Below, piece after piece: positions 18,329 to 27,494 of a stretch of DNA of 64,000 bases (positions are counted from its first letter, which is position 1; each line of letters begins with the position of its first letter). The stretch comes from Hydrogenophaga intermedia (GTDB lineage Bacteria; Pseudomonadota; Gammaproteobacteria; Burkholderiales; Burkholderiaceae_C), in assembly GCF_023715105.1 (NCBI RefSeq), contig NZ_JAMBNO010000008.1, positions 62,001 to 126,000 on the forward strand. The letters are read 5' to 3'. The translations under genes and the position numbers were made by a program. Under the pieces are notes generated by a model. It was not told the DNA's origin. It did not search any database and saw nothing but the letters and a program-made list of their open reading frames with translations.

Positions 18329-20355
18329 GGGGTGGTGGCTTCTTGCGGTTGTTCGGCCCTGGCCGGCAGCAGCACGGAGAACGTGGCGCCTTGGCCTGGC
18401 GTGCCTTGCGCGACGATCTGGCCGCCGTGGCGTCGCACGATGCGCTGCACGGTGGCCAGGCCGATGCCAATGCCGGGAAACTCGTCCTGGCGGTGCAGGC
18501 GCTGAAAGGCCTGGAACAGGCGCGCCGCGTGCGCCATGTCGAAACCGGCACCGTTGTCCGTGACGCAGAAGCCCGACATCCCGTCGGCCGTGCAGCCCTG
18601 CACGCGGATGGTCGGTTGTGTGGTGGTGCCGGTGTACTTCCAGGCGTTGTCGAGCAGGTTGTCCAGCACGCTGGCGATCATGCGTTGATCGCCCTGCACC
18701 GACAGGCCGGGCTCGACCTCGACCGCCGCGGTTCGTGACGGCTCGCTCGCCGCCAGTTCGGCCAGACGCTGGCGCGCCAGCGCCGACACGTCGACGCGGT
18801 CCACCCGCAACTCGCCGCGTGTGACGCGCGATAGCGCGAGCAGGCCTTCGACGAGATCGCTCATCTTGCGACCGGCCGTGATGATCTGTTCGACATAGGC
18901 CCGGGCGTCGCCGGGCAGGACGTCGGCGTGGTCTTCCAGCAGTGCATGGGAGAAGCCGCTCATCGCGCGCAGCGGCGCGCGCAGATCGTGCGAGACGGCG
19001 TAGGCGAACGTCTCCAACTCTTGGTTGGCCGCCGTGAGTTCGGTGGTGCGTTCGGCGACCCGGGCTTCGAGGTGGGCATTGAGTTCGCGCAGCGCGGACT
19101 CGGCGGCCTTGATGGCATCGATGTCGGTGTGGGTGCCGAGCATGCGCAGCGGTCGACCATCGGGCGCGCGCTCCAGGATCCTGCCCAGCGACAGGACCCA
19201 TTTCCAGGCGCCCATGCGGGTGCGCAGGCGGAACTCGACCCGGTACTCCGGCAGGCGATCGGACACATAGGCCTCGAGGTTGTCGGAGACCACGGCTTTG
19301 TCTTCGGGATGCAGTCGCTCGCGCCACATTTCGAGGCTCTCCCGGAAGGTCCGCGGGTCGTATCCGAGCATGGTGGCGTACGCCGGGCTCACCTGGACCT
19401 CGCCGGTGGTCAGGTCGAGATCGTAGAGGCCCTGGTTGGCCGCCATCATGGCCAGACGCAGGCGCTCCTCGCTATCTCGCAGCGCCATTGTCTGCCGCGC
19501 CACTTCGCGCCGCAGCAGGGCCACGAAGCCGAGGGCGAGGGCCAGCAAGGCCAGCGCGACCCCGAGCCCCCACCAGAAGACCTGCGGTACACGCGGTTGG
19601 TCGGGGTTCTGGCCCCAGCGCGCCAGCGTCTGGAAGTAAAAAGAGCTGCCGTCGGATTGCCACGCGTCCAGTCGGGCGTCGATGGCGGCCAGCAGGTCGG
19701 CATGGCGGCCCTAGTCGGCGGCGAAGTACAGCTGGCTGGGCAGGAACACCAGGCTGGTGGCCGACAGGCCGTGGCGGCTGGCGGCGCCGTCGCCCGAGTA
19801 TCGGTTGGCGGCCACCGCGTCGGCCTCGCCAGCGGCCACCATGGCGAAGGCGTCCTCGAAGGATTTCACCGGCACCAGCTCGGCGCGCAGCCCGAAGCCG
19901 CTCAACAGGCCCGCCAGGTGGGTCTGCTGGACCGAGCCCTCCAGCACCACCAGGCGCTTGCCCTCCAGGTCGAGCACCGACTGCAGCGTCACGTCGCTGC
20001 GGCGATACAGCTGCGACCAACTGGGGAGCGCGGGAATGCGGTGGAAGTCGAAGCGCGTCGCTCGCGCCTCGCTCCAGGCCACGTCCGGCATCAGGTCGAT
20101 TTCGCCGTCTTCCAGCAACTGCAGGCAGCGTTCCCACTCGCAAGGCACGGGCTGCAGCGTCCAGTTCTCCAGCCGGGCCACCTCGCGCAACAGTTCACCG
20201 AGGATGCCGCTGGGCTGCCCTTGGGCATCGGCGAGCAGCTTGGGTGGGTTTTCGTAGACGCCCACCCGCACCACACGCGGTGCCGCCTGTGCCGCGTTGG
20301 CCACCAGCAGCACAAGCGAAAGCAGGGCCGTCAAACAAGGGCCGCTCAGGCGCAT
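18325..20355 (-). pseudogene. Hybrid sensor histidine kinase (periplasmic SBP-PAS-HisKA-HATPase) interrupted by an in-frame amber codon
   Basis: Read as one frame, 677 codons encode a Sec signal ('MRLSGPCLTALLSLVLLV'), a type-3 solute-binding domain (to about residue 235), a membrane helix ('VFWWGLGVALALLALALGF'), a PAS/PAC domain, a HisKA domain with the H-box 'YAVSHDLRAPLRAMSGF', and an HATPase domain with 'DNLLDNAWKYT', 'DNGAGFDM' and 'GIGIGLATVQ'. Codon 215 (19711-19713) is TAG, inside the conserved end of the binding domain ('LYFAAD' then 'GRHADLLAAIDARL'). Both sides stay in the same frame and are otherwise well preserved, so the lesion is a single point change or a sequencing error. 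A TTG at 19548 could in principle restart translation of the cytoplasmic part, but it lacks a convincing ribosome-binding site. The start at 20355 follows AGGGAGAGG. Confidence 0.85.
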
Positions 20356-20523
20356 GCAGTCCTCTCCCTGTGCTCGCCCGTCATGGCGGCCGTTGGTTGA
20401 ACAACTGGCGAACATCTTATCCCGCCGTCCCTCTGAAAAACTGATTTCCGCGCGCCGGGTTGCGGTCAATGCCGGGCCTTGCACACACTCGGCCGCTTCG
20501 AACAACCCGATGGAGACAAGCAC

Positions 20524-21447
20524 GTGAGCCAATCACTGGGATGGATCGGCCTGGGCCGCATGGGCGAAGCCATGGTCAAGAAACTGTTGCAGGCCGGGCA
20601 CACCGTGCAGGTGTGGAACCGCACCCGCAGCAAGGCCGAGCCGCTGGCCGAATACGGCGCCACCGTGGTCGACAGCAAGCTCGACCTTGCTGGCTGCGAC
20701 ACCATCTTCACCATGGTCTCGACCACCGACGACCTGAAAGAGGTGTTGTTCGGCGCCGGCGGCGTGATGACGGGCGCCAGGAAGCCCAAGACCGTGATCG
20801 ACAGCTCCTCCATCTCGCAAGAGGGTTCGGCCGACATCCGCGAAAAGCTCGAAGCCATGGGCGTCGCCTACCTGTGCGCGCCGGTCTCTGGCAACGCCAA
20901 GGTGGCCAAGGCCGGCAAGCTGCTGCTGGTGGCCTCCGGCCCCAAGGCCCTGTACGACGCCAACGAGAAGTACCTGGCCGCGATGTCGCGCAAGGTCATG
21001 TGGGTGGGCGAAGGCGAGCTCGCCCGTGTGTGGAAGATCGCGCACAACACCATGTTCGGCGTGATCATCCAGAGCCTGTGCGAGATCACCGTGCTGGCCG
21101 AGAAGGCGGGCATTCCGCGCCATGTGTTCCTGGAGAGCATCAACGATTCGGTGCTGGGCAGCATGTACACGCGCTACAAGACACCGGTGCTCACCAAACT
21201 GAACTTCGAGCAGGTGACCTTCACGCCCAAGCTGCTGCTCAAAGACATGGACCTCGGCCTGGGTGCCGCCAAGGCGCACGGCGTGCCCATGCCCTCGGCC
21301 GCGGCCACGCGCGAGAGCATTGCGCGCATGGTGGGCCGTGGGTACGACGACATCGACTTCGCGGTGCTGCTCAAGGAAACCGCGGCCGACGCCGGCCTCA
21401 GCATCCAGCCGCTCAACGTCGATGTGAGCGACGGCCTGTCGGGCTGA
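20524..21447 (+). CDS. NAD(P)-dependent reductase of the 3-hydroxyisobutyrate dehydrogenase family
   Basis: A 307-residue beta-hydroxyacid dehydrogenase. The Rossmann motif is 'GWIGLGRMGEAMVKKLL', the substrate loop is 'PVSGNAKVAKAG' where the family usually has a diglycine, and the catalytic Lys lies in 'VWKIAHNTMFG'. The C-terminal helical domain has 'LLLKDMDLGLGAAKAHGVPMP', the usual cofactor-facing segment. I chose the GTG at 20524 because GGAGACAAG precedes it by 3 nt and the glycine motif then falls at the expected distance from the start. It opens a plus-strand run with an amidohydrolase, a second reductase of the same family and a maleylacetate reductase. The substrate is unknown. Confidence 0.85.
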   Translation: MSQSLGWIGLGRMGEAMVKKLLQAGHTVQVWNRTRSKAEPLAEYGATVVDSKLDLAGCDTIFTMVSTTDDLKEVLFGAGGVMTGARKPKTVIDSSSISQEGSADIREKLEAMGVAYLCAPVSGNAKVAKAGKLLLVASGPKALYDANEKYLAAMSRKVMWVGEGELARVWKIAHNTMFGVIIQSLCEITVLAEKAGIPRHVFLESINDSVLGSMYTRYKTPVLTKLNFEQVTFTPKLLLKDMDLGLGAAKAHGVPMPSAAATRESIARMVGRGYDDIDFAVLLKETAADAGLSIQPLNVDVSDGLSG

Positions 21448-21454
21448 GGCGGCC

Positions 21455-22819
21455 ATGGCACAGCGCACGCTCATCCGTGGCGCCAGCATCGTCACCATGG
21501 ACGCGCAGGGCGACCTGCCCGTGGGGGACCTGCTGGTGGCCGGCGACACCATCGAGGCCATCGCGCCGCAACTGGCGGTGGACGACGCGCAGGTGGTCGA
21601 TGCCACCGGCTGCATCCTGGTGCCGGGCTTCGTCAATGCCCACATGCACACCTGGCAGACGGCGCTGCGCGGCGTGGCCGCCAACTGGACGCTGCTGCAG
21701 TACTTCAAGAACATGCACGCCGGCCTGGCCACCGTGTTCGCACCGCAAGACCTGCACATCGCCACGCTGGTGGGCGCGCTCAACCAGCTCAACTGCGGCA
21801 CCACCACGCTGGTGGACTGGTGCCACAACAACCCCACGCCCGCGCACAACGACGCGGCGGTGAGCGCGCTGCTGCAATCCGGTATCCGCGCAGCCTTCTT
21901 CCACGGCACACCCAAGCCCGACCCCAAGCCCGGCCAGACGCCGTTCTGGGAGGTGCCGCACCCGCGCGCCGAGGTGGAGCGTTTGCTCAAGGCGCACCAG
22001 GGCCAAGCGCTGCTGGACATCCATGCCGCCGTGCTGGGCCCGCACTACAGCACGCTCGACGTGGCGGTGCACGATTTCCGCATGGCCAAGGACCTGGGCC
22101 TGATCGCCTCCCTGCACCAGGGCGGCGGGCCCGCACGCACGCCCGACGGCTGGGAGAAGCTCGAGGCGCTGGGCCTGCTCGGCGAGCAGATCAACATCGT
22201 GCACGGCCACGCGCTGAGCGACGAACAGTTGAAACGCTTCTGCGAGCTGGGCATGAGCTTCTCGGCCGCGGCCGAGAGCGAGATGTCGCAGGGCCACGGC
22301 CATCCGCTCACCGGGCGGCTGCGCGCGCTGGGCCGCGCGCCTTCGCTGGGCGTGGACCTGGAGAGCGTGATGAGCGGCGACATGATCAGCCAGGCGCGTA
22401 TCGCGCTGGGCATCCAGCGCAGCCTGGACAACGTGGCCCACCGCGCGGCGCACGGCAGCATCCCCGACACGTCGACCATCACCACGCGCGAGGCGCTCGC
22501 CTGGATCACGGTGGAAGGCGCCCGCATGCTGCGCCAGCTGCACCGCATCGGCACGCTGGCGCCGGGCAAGCAGGCCGACGTGGTGCTGATTCGCGCCGAT
22601 GACCTGAACATGCAGCCGGTGCACGACCCGGTGAGCGCGGTGGTGTTCCAGGCCTCGCTGGCCAACATCGATTCGGTGATGGTGGCCGGCCAGTGGCGCA
22701 AGCGCGAAGGCCGCTTGCTCGGTGTGAATCTGCCGCCGCTGCTGGCCGCGTTGCGCGCCTCGGGCGAGAAGATCACCCGCGCCATGGGTATCGGCGCGCC
22801 GCAAGGAGTGCCCGCATGA
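21455..22819 (+). CDS. Amidohydrolase of the ATZ/TRZ (metal-dependent deaminase) family
   Basis: A 454-residue cyclic amidohydrolase. The metal-binding HxH is in 'FVNAHMHTWQTALRG'; further ligands are expected at 'SLHQGGG', 'VHGHALSDEQ' and the Asp of 'SLGVDLESVMSGDM'. The C-terminal 'GTLAPGKQADVVLIRADD' is typical of the composite domain. Characterised relatives hydrolyse C-N or C-Cl bonds on heterocycles (guanine, cytosine, s-triazines), but the position that often reads 'HxxE' is 'LHQGGG' here, so a standard deaminase assignment is not safe. It starts 7 bp after one reductase gene and its stop overlaps the ATG of the next (ATGA), so the three belong to one operon. Confidence 0.82.
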   Translation: MAQRTLIRGASIVTMDAQGDLPVGDLLVAGDTIEAIAPQLAVDDAQVVDATGCILVPGFVNAHMHTWQTALRGVAANWTLLQYFKNMHAGLATVFAPQDLHIATLVGALNQLNCGTTTLVDWCHNNPTPAHNDAAVSALLQSGIRAAFFHGTPKPDPKPGQTPFWEVPHPRAEVERLLKAHQGQALLDIHAAVLGPHYSTLDVAVHDFRMAKDLGLIASLHQGGGPARTPDGWEKLEALGLLGEQINIVHGHALSDEQLKRFCELGMSFSAAAESEMSQGHGHPLTGRLRALGRAPSLGVDLESVMSGDMISQARIALGIQRSLDNVAHRAAHGSIPDTSTITTREALAWITVEGARMLRQLHRIGTLAPGKQADVVLIRADDLNMQPVHDPVSAVVFQASLANIDSVMVAGQWRKREGRLLGVNLPPLLAALRASGEKITRAMGIGAPQGVPA

Positions 22820-23676
22820 AGATCCACGTCATCGGCGTCGGCAAGATGGGCTTGCCCATGGCGCGCCATTTGCTGGCTGCGGGCCATGCCGTCACGGTGG
22901 AAGACCCCTCGGCCGAGCGGCTGGCGCTGGCGCGCGATGCAGGCCTGCAGGTGGCCGACGGCCTGGGCGCGGCCGAGGTCGTCGTCTCGTCGCTGCCGCA
23001 CGACGGTGCGCTGCTGGCGGTGGGTGAGCGCGTGGCTGCGCACGCGGCAAAGGGCGCGGCCTGGGTCGATACCAGCACGGTCTCGCCCGGCGCCTCGGCC
23101 TGCGTGGCCATGGCTTGCGAGAAGACCGGTGTGCAGCACCTGCGTTGCACCGTCTCTGGCAACAACCACATGGCCGAGGCGGCCCAGCTCACGGTGATGG
23201 CCTCGGGCCCGAAAGCGCTGCACGAGCAACTGCTACCGCTGCTGCGTTGCTGGGGGCCCAACCACTTCTGGCTTGGCGATGCCGAACAGGCGCGCTTGAT
23301 GAAGCTGGTGGTGAACCTCATGATCGCGCAGACCAGCGCCATGTTGGCCGAAGCGCTCAGCCTTGGGCAGAAGGGCGGCCTGGCCTGGGAGGATATGTGG
23401 CGCGTGATCGGCGCCAGCGCCGTGGCCTCGCCCATCGTCAAAGCCAAGAGCGTGCAGCTCTCGCAGCACGACTACACGCCCACGTTCACCGTGGGCCAGA
23501 TGAACAAGGACATCGACCTCATCCTCGGTGAGGCCGCGCGCCTGCAGGTGCCGCTGACGCAGACCGCGGCCACGCGCCAGCTCATGGCGGCCGCGCAGGC
23601 GCAGGGCGACGGTGATCTCGATTACGCCGCCATCATCCGCGTGGTGCAGCGGGCCGCGGGCCTGAACACCGACTGA
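22816..23676 (+). CDS. NAD(P)-dependent reductase, second 3-hydroxyisobutyrate dehydrogenase-like paralogue
   Basis: A 286-residue member of the same family as the product at 20524. The cofactor motif is 'IGVGKMGLPMARHLL', the substrate loop 'CTVSGNNHMAEAAQL' and the catalytic Lys is in 'LMKLVVNLMIAQ'. Both copies share the unusual replacement of the 'SGG' loop by 'SGN', which sets them apart from true 3-hydroxyisobutyrate and tartronate semialdehyde reductases. The ATG at 22816 overlaps the amidohydrolase stop by 4 bp. Two related reductases around a hydrolase suggest sequential or alternative reductions of a carbonyl intermediate, or a heteromeric enzyme; neither can be decided from sequence. 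Confidence 0.83.
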   Translation: MKIHVIGVGKMGLPMARHLLAAGHAVTVEDPSAERLALARDAGLQVADGLGAAEVVVSSLPHDGALLAVGERVAAHAAKGAAWVDTSTVSPGASACVAMACEKTGVQHLRCTVSGNNHMAEAAQLTVMASGPKALHEQLLPLLRCWGPNHFWLGDAEQARLMKLVVNLMIAQTSAMLAEALSLGQKGGLAWEDMWRVIGASAVASPIVKAKSVQLSQHDYTPTFTVGQMNKDIDLILGEAARLQVPLTQTAATRQLMAAAQAQGDGDLDYAAIIRVVQRAAGLNTD

Positions 23677-23686
23677 GGAGAACCGA

Positions 23687-24751
23687 ATGCGATCGTTCGT
23701 TTACCAGGGCCTGCCCAGCCGCGTGGTGTTCGGCGCCGGCGCACTCGCGCAACTGCCGCAGGCCATCGCCGCCATGGGCGCGCAGCGCGCGCTGGTGCTG
23801 TGCACGCCCGAGCAGCGCGCCAGCGCCGAGCGCGTGGCGCAGCTGCTCGGCGATCGCGCCGCGGGCATCTTCGACCGCGCGGTCATGCACGTGCCGATCG
23901 AGACCGCGCGCGAAGCGCGCGAGGTGGCGCGCCAGCTTGGTGCCGACTGCGCCGTGGCCATCGGCGGCGGCTCCACCACCGGCCTGGGCAAGGCCATCGC
24001 GCTCGACTCGGGCCTGCCCATCCTCGCCATCCCCACCACCTACGCGGGCTCGGAGATGACGCCGATCTACGGCATCACCGAGGCCGGCCTGAAGAAGACC
24101 GGCAAGGACTTCAAGGTCTTGCCCAAGAGCGTGCTCTACGACCCCGAACTCACGCTCACCTTGCCCGTGGGATTGAGTGTCACCAGTGGCATCAACGCCA
24201 TCGCGCACGCGGCCGAGGGGCTGTACTCGGTGGAAGGCAACCCGGTGATCGACCTCATGGCCGAGGAAGGCATCGCCGCCATCGGCCGCGCGCTGCCGCG
24301 CATCGTGTCGAATGCGAAGGACGTGCAGGCGCGCAGCGACGCGCTCTACGGCGCCTGGCTGTGCGGCATCGTGCTCGGCTCGGTGGGCATGGCGCTGCAC
24401 CACAAGCTCTGCCACACCCTGGGCGGCAGCTTCAACCTGCCGCACGCCGAAACCCACACCGTGGTGCTGCCGCACGCGCTGGCCTACAACGCCGCCGCCG
24501 CGCCCCAGGCCATGCAGCGCATCGCGCGTGCCCTGGGCCGTGATGACGGCAAGGCCGCGCAGGCCGTGTTCGACCTCGCGAAAGCCAACGGCGCGCCGGT
24601 GTCGCTGCGCGACATCGGCATGCAGGCGGGCGATCTGGACAAGGCGTGCGACATCGCCCTCCAAAACCAGTACCCCAACCCCCGGCCGCTGGAGGCGCGT
24701 GCCATTCGCGAGCTGCTGCAGGCGGCATGGGAAGGCGCGCGGCCGGGTTGA
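23687..24751 (+). CDS. Maleylacetate reductase (iron-type alcohol dehydrogenase family)
   Basis: A 354-residue protein matching the TfdF/MacA/HxqD group, which reduces maleylacetate to 3-oxoadipate with NAD(P)H. Typical features are the start 'FVYQGLPSRVVFGAGAL', the nucleotide-binding 'AIGGGSTTGLGKAIAL', 'AIPTTYAGSEMTPIYGIT', and the His-rich 'HHKLCHTLGGSFNLPHAETH'. Maleylacetate is the tautomer of the product of hydroxyquinol 1,2-cleavage, and 3-oxoadipate is the substrate of PcaIJ, so this gene bridges the intradiol dioxygenases at 33979 and 40496 to pcaIJF at 12440-15022. It follows the second reductase by 10 bp in the same operon. Confidence 0.87.
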   Translation: MRSFVYQGLPSRVVFGAGALAQLPQAIAAMGAQRALVLCTPEQRASAERVAQLLGDRAAGIFDRAVMHVPIETAREAREVARQLGADCAVAIGGGSTTGLGKAIALDSGLPILAIPTTYAGSEMTPIYGITEAGLKKTGKDFKVLPKSVLYDPELTLTLPVGLSVTSGINAIAHAAEGLYSVEGNPVIDLMAEEGIAAIGRALPRIVSNAKDVQARSDALYGAWLCGIVLGSVGMALHHKLCHTLGGSFNLPHAETHTVVLPHALAYNAAAAPQAMQRIARALGRDDGKAAQAVFDLAKANGAPVSLRDIGMQAGDLDKACDIALQNQYPNPRPLEARAIRELLQAAWEGARPG

Positions 24752-24825
24752 TCCGTCCGTCGGCCAGGGGGCTTGACGCCTGACCAACGCCAGAGTTTCC
24801 AATGGCGGCATCGAAAGGAAACCCC

Positions 24826-26121
24826 ATGTCGGCCCCCTGCTGCGAACACGAGACGCCGCCCGCACAAGCCCTGGCCCCCGCCAATCTGGCGCGATACCGC
24901 AAGATCCTGTGGGTCGCCCTGATCGTCAACGCCGCGCTGTTTGCGGTCGAGATCGCGGCGGGCCTGCAGGCCGGATCGCTCTCGCTGCTGGCCGACGCGA
25001 TCGACTTCGCGGGCGATGCCACCAACTACGCGGTCTCGCTGGCCGTTCTGGCCTCGGCCCTGGCGTGGCGTGCGCGCGCCGCCATCCTCAAGGCGCTCAG
25101 CATGATGGCGTTTGGCCTGTTCATCCTCGGGCGAACGGTTTGGGCCGTGTGGCACGGTGCGGTGCCCGAGGCCATGACCATGGGTGTGGTGGCCGTGCTG
25201 GCGCTGACGGCCAACCTGGGTGTGGCCTGGCTGCTCTACGCCTGGCGGGAGGGCGATGCCAACATGCGCTCGGTGTGGCTATGCACCCGCAACGACGCCA
25301 TCGGCAACCTCGCGGTGCTCACGGCGGCGCTGGGCGTGTTCGGTACCGGCACCGCCTGGCCCGACCTGCTGGTCGCCAGCCTCATGGCCAGCCTGGCGTT
25401 GCAGAGCGGCTGGGCCGTGCTGCGCCAGGCGCGGCAGGAGCTGGCCACCGGCCAGGTGGCCGTCGACCCGCACGACCACGCGCGCTGGCGCGCATTGGCC
25501 TGCACTGACGCGCGCGGCCACGCTCAACCCCACAGGCGCACCACGAAGTACAGGGCCGCCTGCGCCATTGCCCACACCACGCCCGACACCACGGCGAGCG
25601 CGAACGCGGCGAGGGCGGTGCCGGCCAGCACCCACAGGCCGTCGCGCTCCAGCACGCCCAGCGCGAGCACGCTGATGGCCAGCGCGGGCAGGGTGTTGCC
25701 CAGCGGGATGGGCAGCGACAGCACCACCGCCAGCACCAGGCAGAGCAGGCCGATGGCGTATTCGAGCGGCGGATGCGTGAGCAGGCCCCAGCGCGGGCGC
25801 AGGAGCTTCTCGGCGCGCGCCAGCCAGGGGCGGATGCGCCGCACCAGCGTCTGCAGGTCGTCGCGTGCGAGGGAACGGCGCGCGATGACACCCGGCAGCC
25901 AGGGCCGCAGGCCCAGCATGAGCTGCGCGCCAAGGAAGATCAACGGCGCGCCCAGGATGGCCGAGACGCCTGGCGGCACCGGCATCACGTTGGGCACGGC
26001 GAACACGAACATCAGCGCGCCGATCGCGCGGTCGCCCAGCGCGGCCAGCAGGTCGCCGATGCTGATGCGCTCGGAGGTGCCTTCGTGCGCCAGCCGGAAC
26101 AGCACCAGCGACAGCGGCTGA
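24826..26121 (+). CDS. CDF-like cation transporter with anomalous run-on C-terminus
   Basis: The first about 215 residues form a small cation-diffusion-facilitator-like protein: Cys/His-rich start ('SAPCCEHE'), then helices 'ILWVALIVNAALFAVEIAAG', 'LSLLADAIDFAGDATNYAVS' with the metal-site Asp residues, and 'LCTRNDAIGNLAVLTAALGV'. Relatives end soon after 'WAVLRQARQELATG'. Here the frame does not stop there; it stays open to 26121 and reads about 220 Ala/Arg/Ser-rich residues antisense to exoD, which look non-functional. A TGA at 25506-25508 in the next frame would give a protein of normal length if one base were inserted or lost upstream. I therefore suspect a frameshift or lost stop. The ATG at 24826 follows GAAAGGAAA; an ATG at 24802 is possible. 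Confidence 0.65.
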   Translation: MSAPCCEHETPPAQALAPANLARYRKILWVALIVNAALFAVEIAAGLQAGSLSLLADAIDFAGDATNYAVSLAVLASALAWRARAAILKALSMMAFGLFILGRTVWAVWHGAVPEAMTMGVVAVLALTANLGVAWLLYAWREGDANMRSVWLCTRNDAIGNLAVLTAALGVFGTGTAWPDLLVASLMASLALQSGWAVLRQARQELATGQVAVDPHDHARWRALACTDARGHAQPHRRTTKYRAACAIAHTTPDTTASANAARAVPASTHRPSRSSTPSASTLMASAGRVLPSGMGSDSTTASTRQSRPMAYSSGGCVSRPQRGRRSFSARASQGRMRRTSVCRSSRARERRAMTPGSQGRRPSMSCAPRKINGAPRMAETPGGTGITLGTANTNISAPIARSPSAASRSPMLMRSEVPSCASRNSTSDSG

Positions 26122-26162
26122 CCGTGCAGGCCGCCGGGCAGCAGCGCGGGAGAGGGGTTCAT
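25524..26162 (-). CDS. ExoD-family exopolysaccharide synthesis membrane protein
   Basis: A 212-residue membrane protein of the ExoD family (COG3932). Typical are 'ISIGDLLAALGDRAIGALM', 'FAVPNVMPVPPGVSAILG', 'LGAQLMLGLRPWLPG' and four or more hydrophobic helices in the C-terminal half. ExoD was named from Sinorhizobium mutants with altered exopolysaccharide and alkali sensitivity; its biochemical role remains unknown. The ATG at 26162 overlaps the stop of the upstream CBS-domain gene (ATGA), placing it last in an operon with uppP and the CorB-like gene. The convergent transporter frame overlaps it almost entirely on the other strand, and exoD is clearly the genuine gene in that overlap. Confidence 0.87.
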   Translation of the reverse strand: MNPSPALLPGGLHGQPLSLVLFRLAHEGTSERISIGDLLAALGDRAIGALMFVFAVPNVMPVPPGVSAILGAPLIFLGAQLMLGLRPWLPGVIARRSLARDDLQTLVRRIRPWLARAEKLLRPRWGLLTHPPLEYAIGLLCLVLAVVLSLPIPLGNTLPALAISVLALGVLERDGLWVLAGTALAAFALAVVSGVVWAMAQAALYFVVRLWG

Positions 26163-27475
26163 GCCGCGGTGCCGTCCTTTTCGCTGGCGGGCGTCGGCAG
26201 CCTCGTCGCCATCACCTTGTCGATGGTTCGACCATCCATGTCCACGATCTCCAGGCGCCAGCCTTCCCAGCTGGCATGGTCGCCCACGCGCGGCAGGCGG
26301 CCGGTCAGAAGCATGAGCATGCCACTGAGCGTGTGGTAGCGACCGCGCTCCTCGTCGGGCACGGTGTCCAGGTCGAGCCGGTCCTTCAGTTCGGGCACGG
26401 GTATGTGCCCGTCCAGCAGCCAGGACCCGTCCTCGCGCTGCATGGCCCATGAAGTTTCGGGGTCGCGCGGCTGGAACTCACCGGTGATGGCCTCGATGAG
26501 GTCCTGCAGCGTGACGATGCCTTGGACCTCGCCGTATTCGTCGATCACGAAGGCCATCTGCACGTCGGACTGGCGGAAGTTGTCGAGCAGTTCCATGCCG
26601 GTGATGGTCTCCGGCACGTACAGCGGTTGCTGCAGCGGCTGCTGCTCCAGCCCGCGCTTGTCGCCACGCAGCACCTGGGCCAGCCACTGGCGCGCATTGA
26701 GCACGCCCTGCAGGTTGCCCAGATTGCCCTTGACGACGGGGAAGCGCGAATGGTCGCTGCCTTCCAGGCGCGCCATGTTCACCTCGAAAGGCTCCTCGAT
26801 GTCGAGCACCACCACGTCGCTGCGCGGCACCATGAGCGAGCCGATCTGCCGGTCGTCCAGGCGGAACACGTTGCGCACCATGGCGTGTTCGTGCGATTCG
26901 ATCACGCCCGCGCTGGTGCCCTCGGCCAGCATGGCGTGGATCTCTTCTTCCGTCACGGCGTTGCCGCTGTTCTCCTTCACACCCATCAGGCGCAGCAAGG
27001 CCTTGGTGGAGAAGGACAGCAGCATCACGAACGGCTTGGTCGCGCCAGCCAGCCAGTCGATCGGCCGCGCCACCAGGCGCGCCAGCGCCTCGGGGTGTGT
27101 CTGGCCCAGGCGCTTGGGCACCAGCTCGCCGACCACGATGGAGAAGTAGGTGATGACCACCACCACCAACGCGGTTGCGCCGATCTGGCTGGCCTGCATC
27201 GGTGCGCCCAGCGACTGCAGCCACAGCGCCAGCGGGCCGGCCAGCGCGGCCTCGCCCACGATGCCGTTGAGCACGCCGATGGAGGTGATGCCGATCTGGA
27301 TGGTGGAGAGAAAGCGGTTTGGGTCCTCACCGAGCTTGACAGCAGCAGCGGCCGCGCCGTCGCCTTCGTCGATGAGTTTCTGCAGACGCGCCTTGCGCGC
27401 GGTCACGAGCGCCAGCTCCGACATGGCAAAGACGCCATTGAGGAGGATGAGCGCGATCAGTAAGGCAATTTCCAT
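26159..27475 (-). CDS. CorB/HlyC-type membrane protein (DUF21-CBS-CorC domains)
   Basis: A 438-residue protein with an N-terminal DUF21/CNNM membrane domain ('LLIALILLNGVFAMSELALV', 'GITSIGVLNGIVGEAALAG', 'VVVITYFSIVVGELVPKRLG'), a central pair of CBS domains ('VPRSDVVVLDIEEP', 'FVIDEYGEVQGIVTLQDLIE') and a C-terminal CorC/HlyC domain. Homologues are implicated in Mg2+/Co2+ efflux or divalent-cation homeostasis. The ATG at 27475 is chosen because the membrane domain begins directly there. It follows uppP by 19 bp and overlaps exoD by 4 bp on the same strand. Confidence 0.88.
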   Translation of the reverse strand: MEIALLIALILLNGVFAMSELALVTARKARLQKLIDEGDGAAAAAVKLGEDPNRFLSTIQIGITSIGVLNGIVGEAALAGPLALWLQSLGAPMQASQIGATALVVVVITYFSIVVGELVPKRLGQTHPEALARLVARPIDWLAGATKPFVMLLSFSTKALLRLMGVKENSGNAVTEEEIHAMLAEGTSAGVIESHEHAMVRNVFRLDDRQIGSLMVPRSDVVVLDIEEPFEVNMARLEGSDHSRFPVVKGNLGNLQGVLNARQWLAQVLRGDKRGLEQQPLQQPLYVPETITGMELLDNFRQSDVQMAFVIDEYGEVQGIVTLQDLIEAITGEFQPRDPETSWAMQREDGSWLLDGHIPVPELKDRLDLDTVPDEERGRYHTLSGMLMLLTGRLPRVGDHASWEGWRLEIVDMDGRTIDKVMATRLPTPASEKDGTAA

Positions 27476-27494
27476 GATGGTGGTGGGTGGGAAA

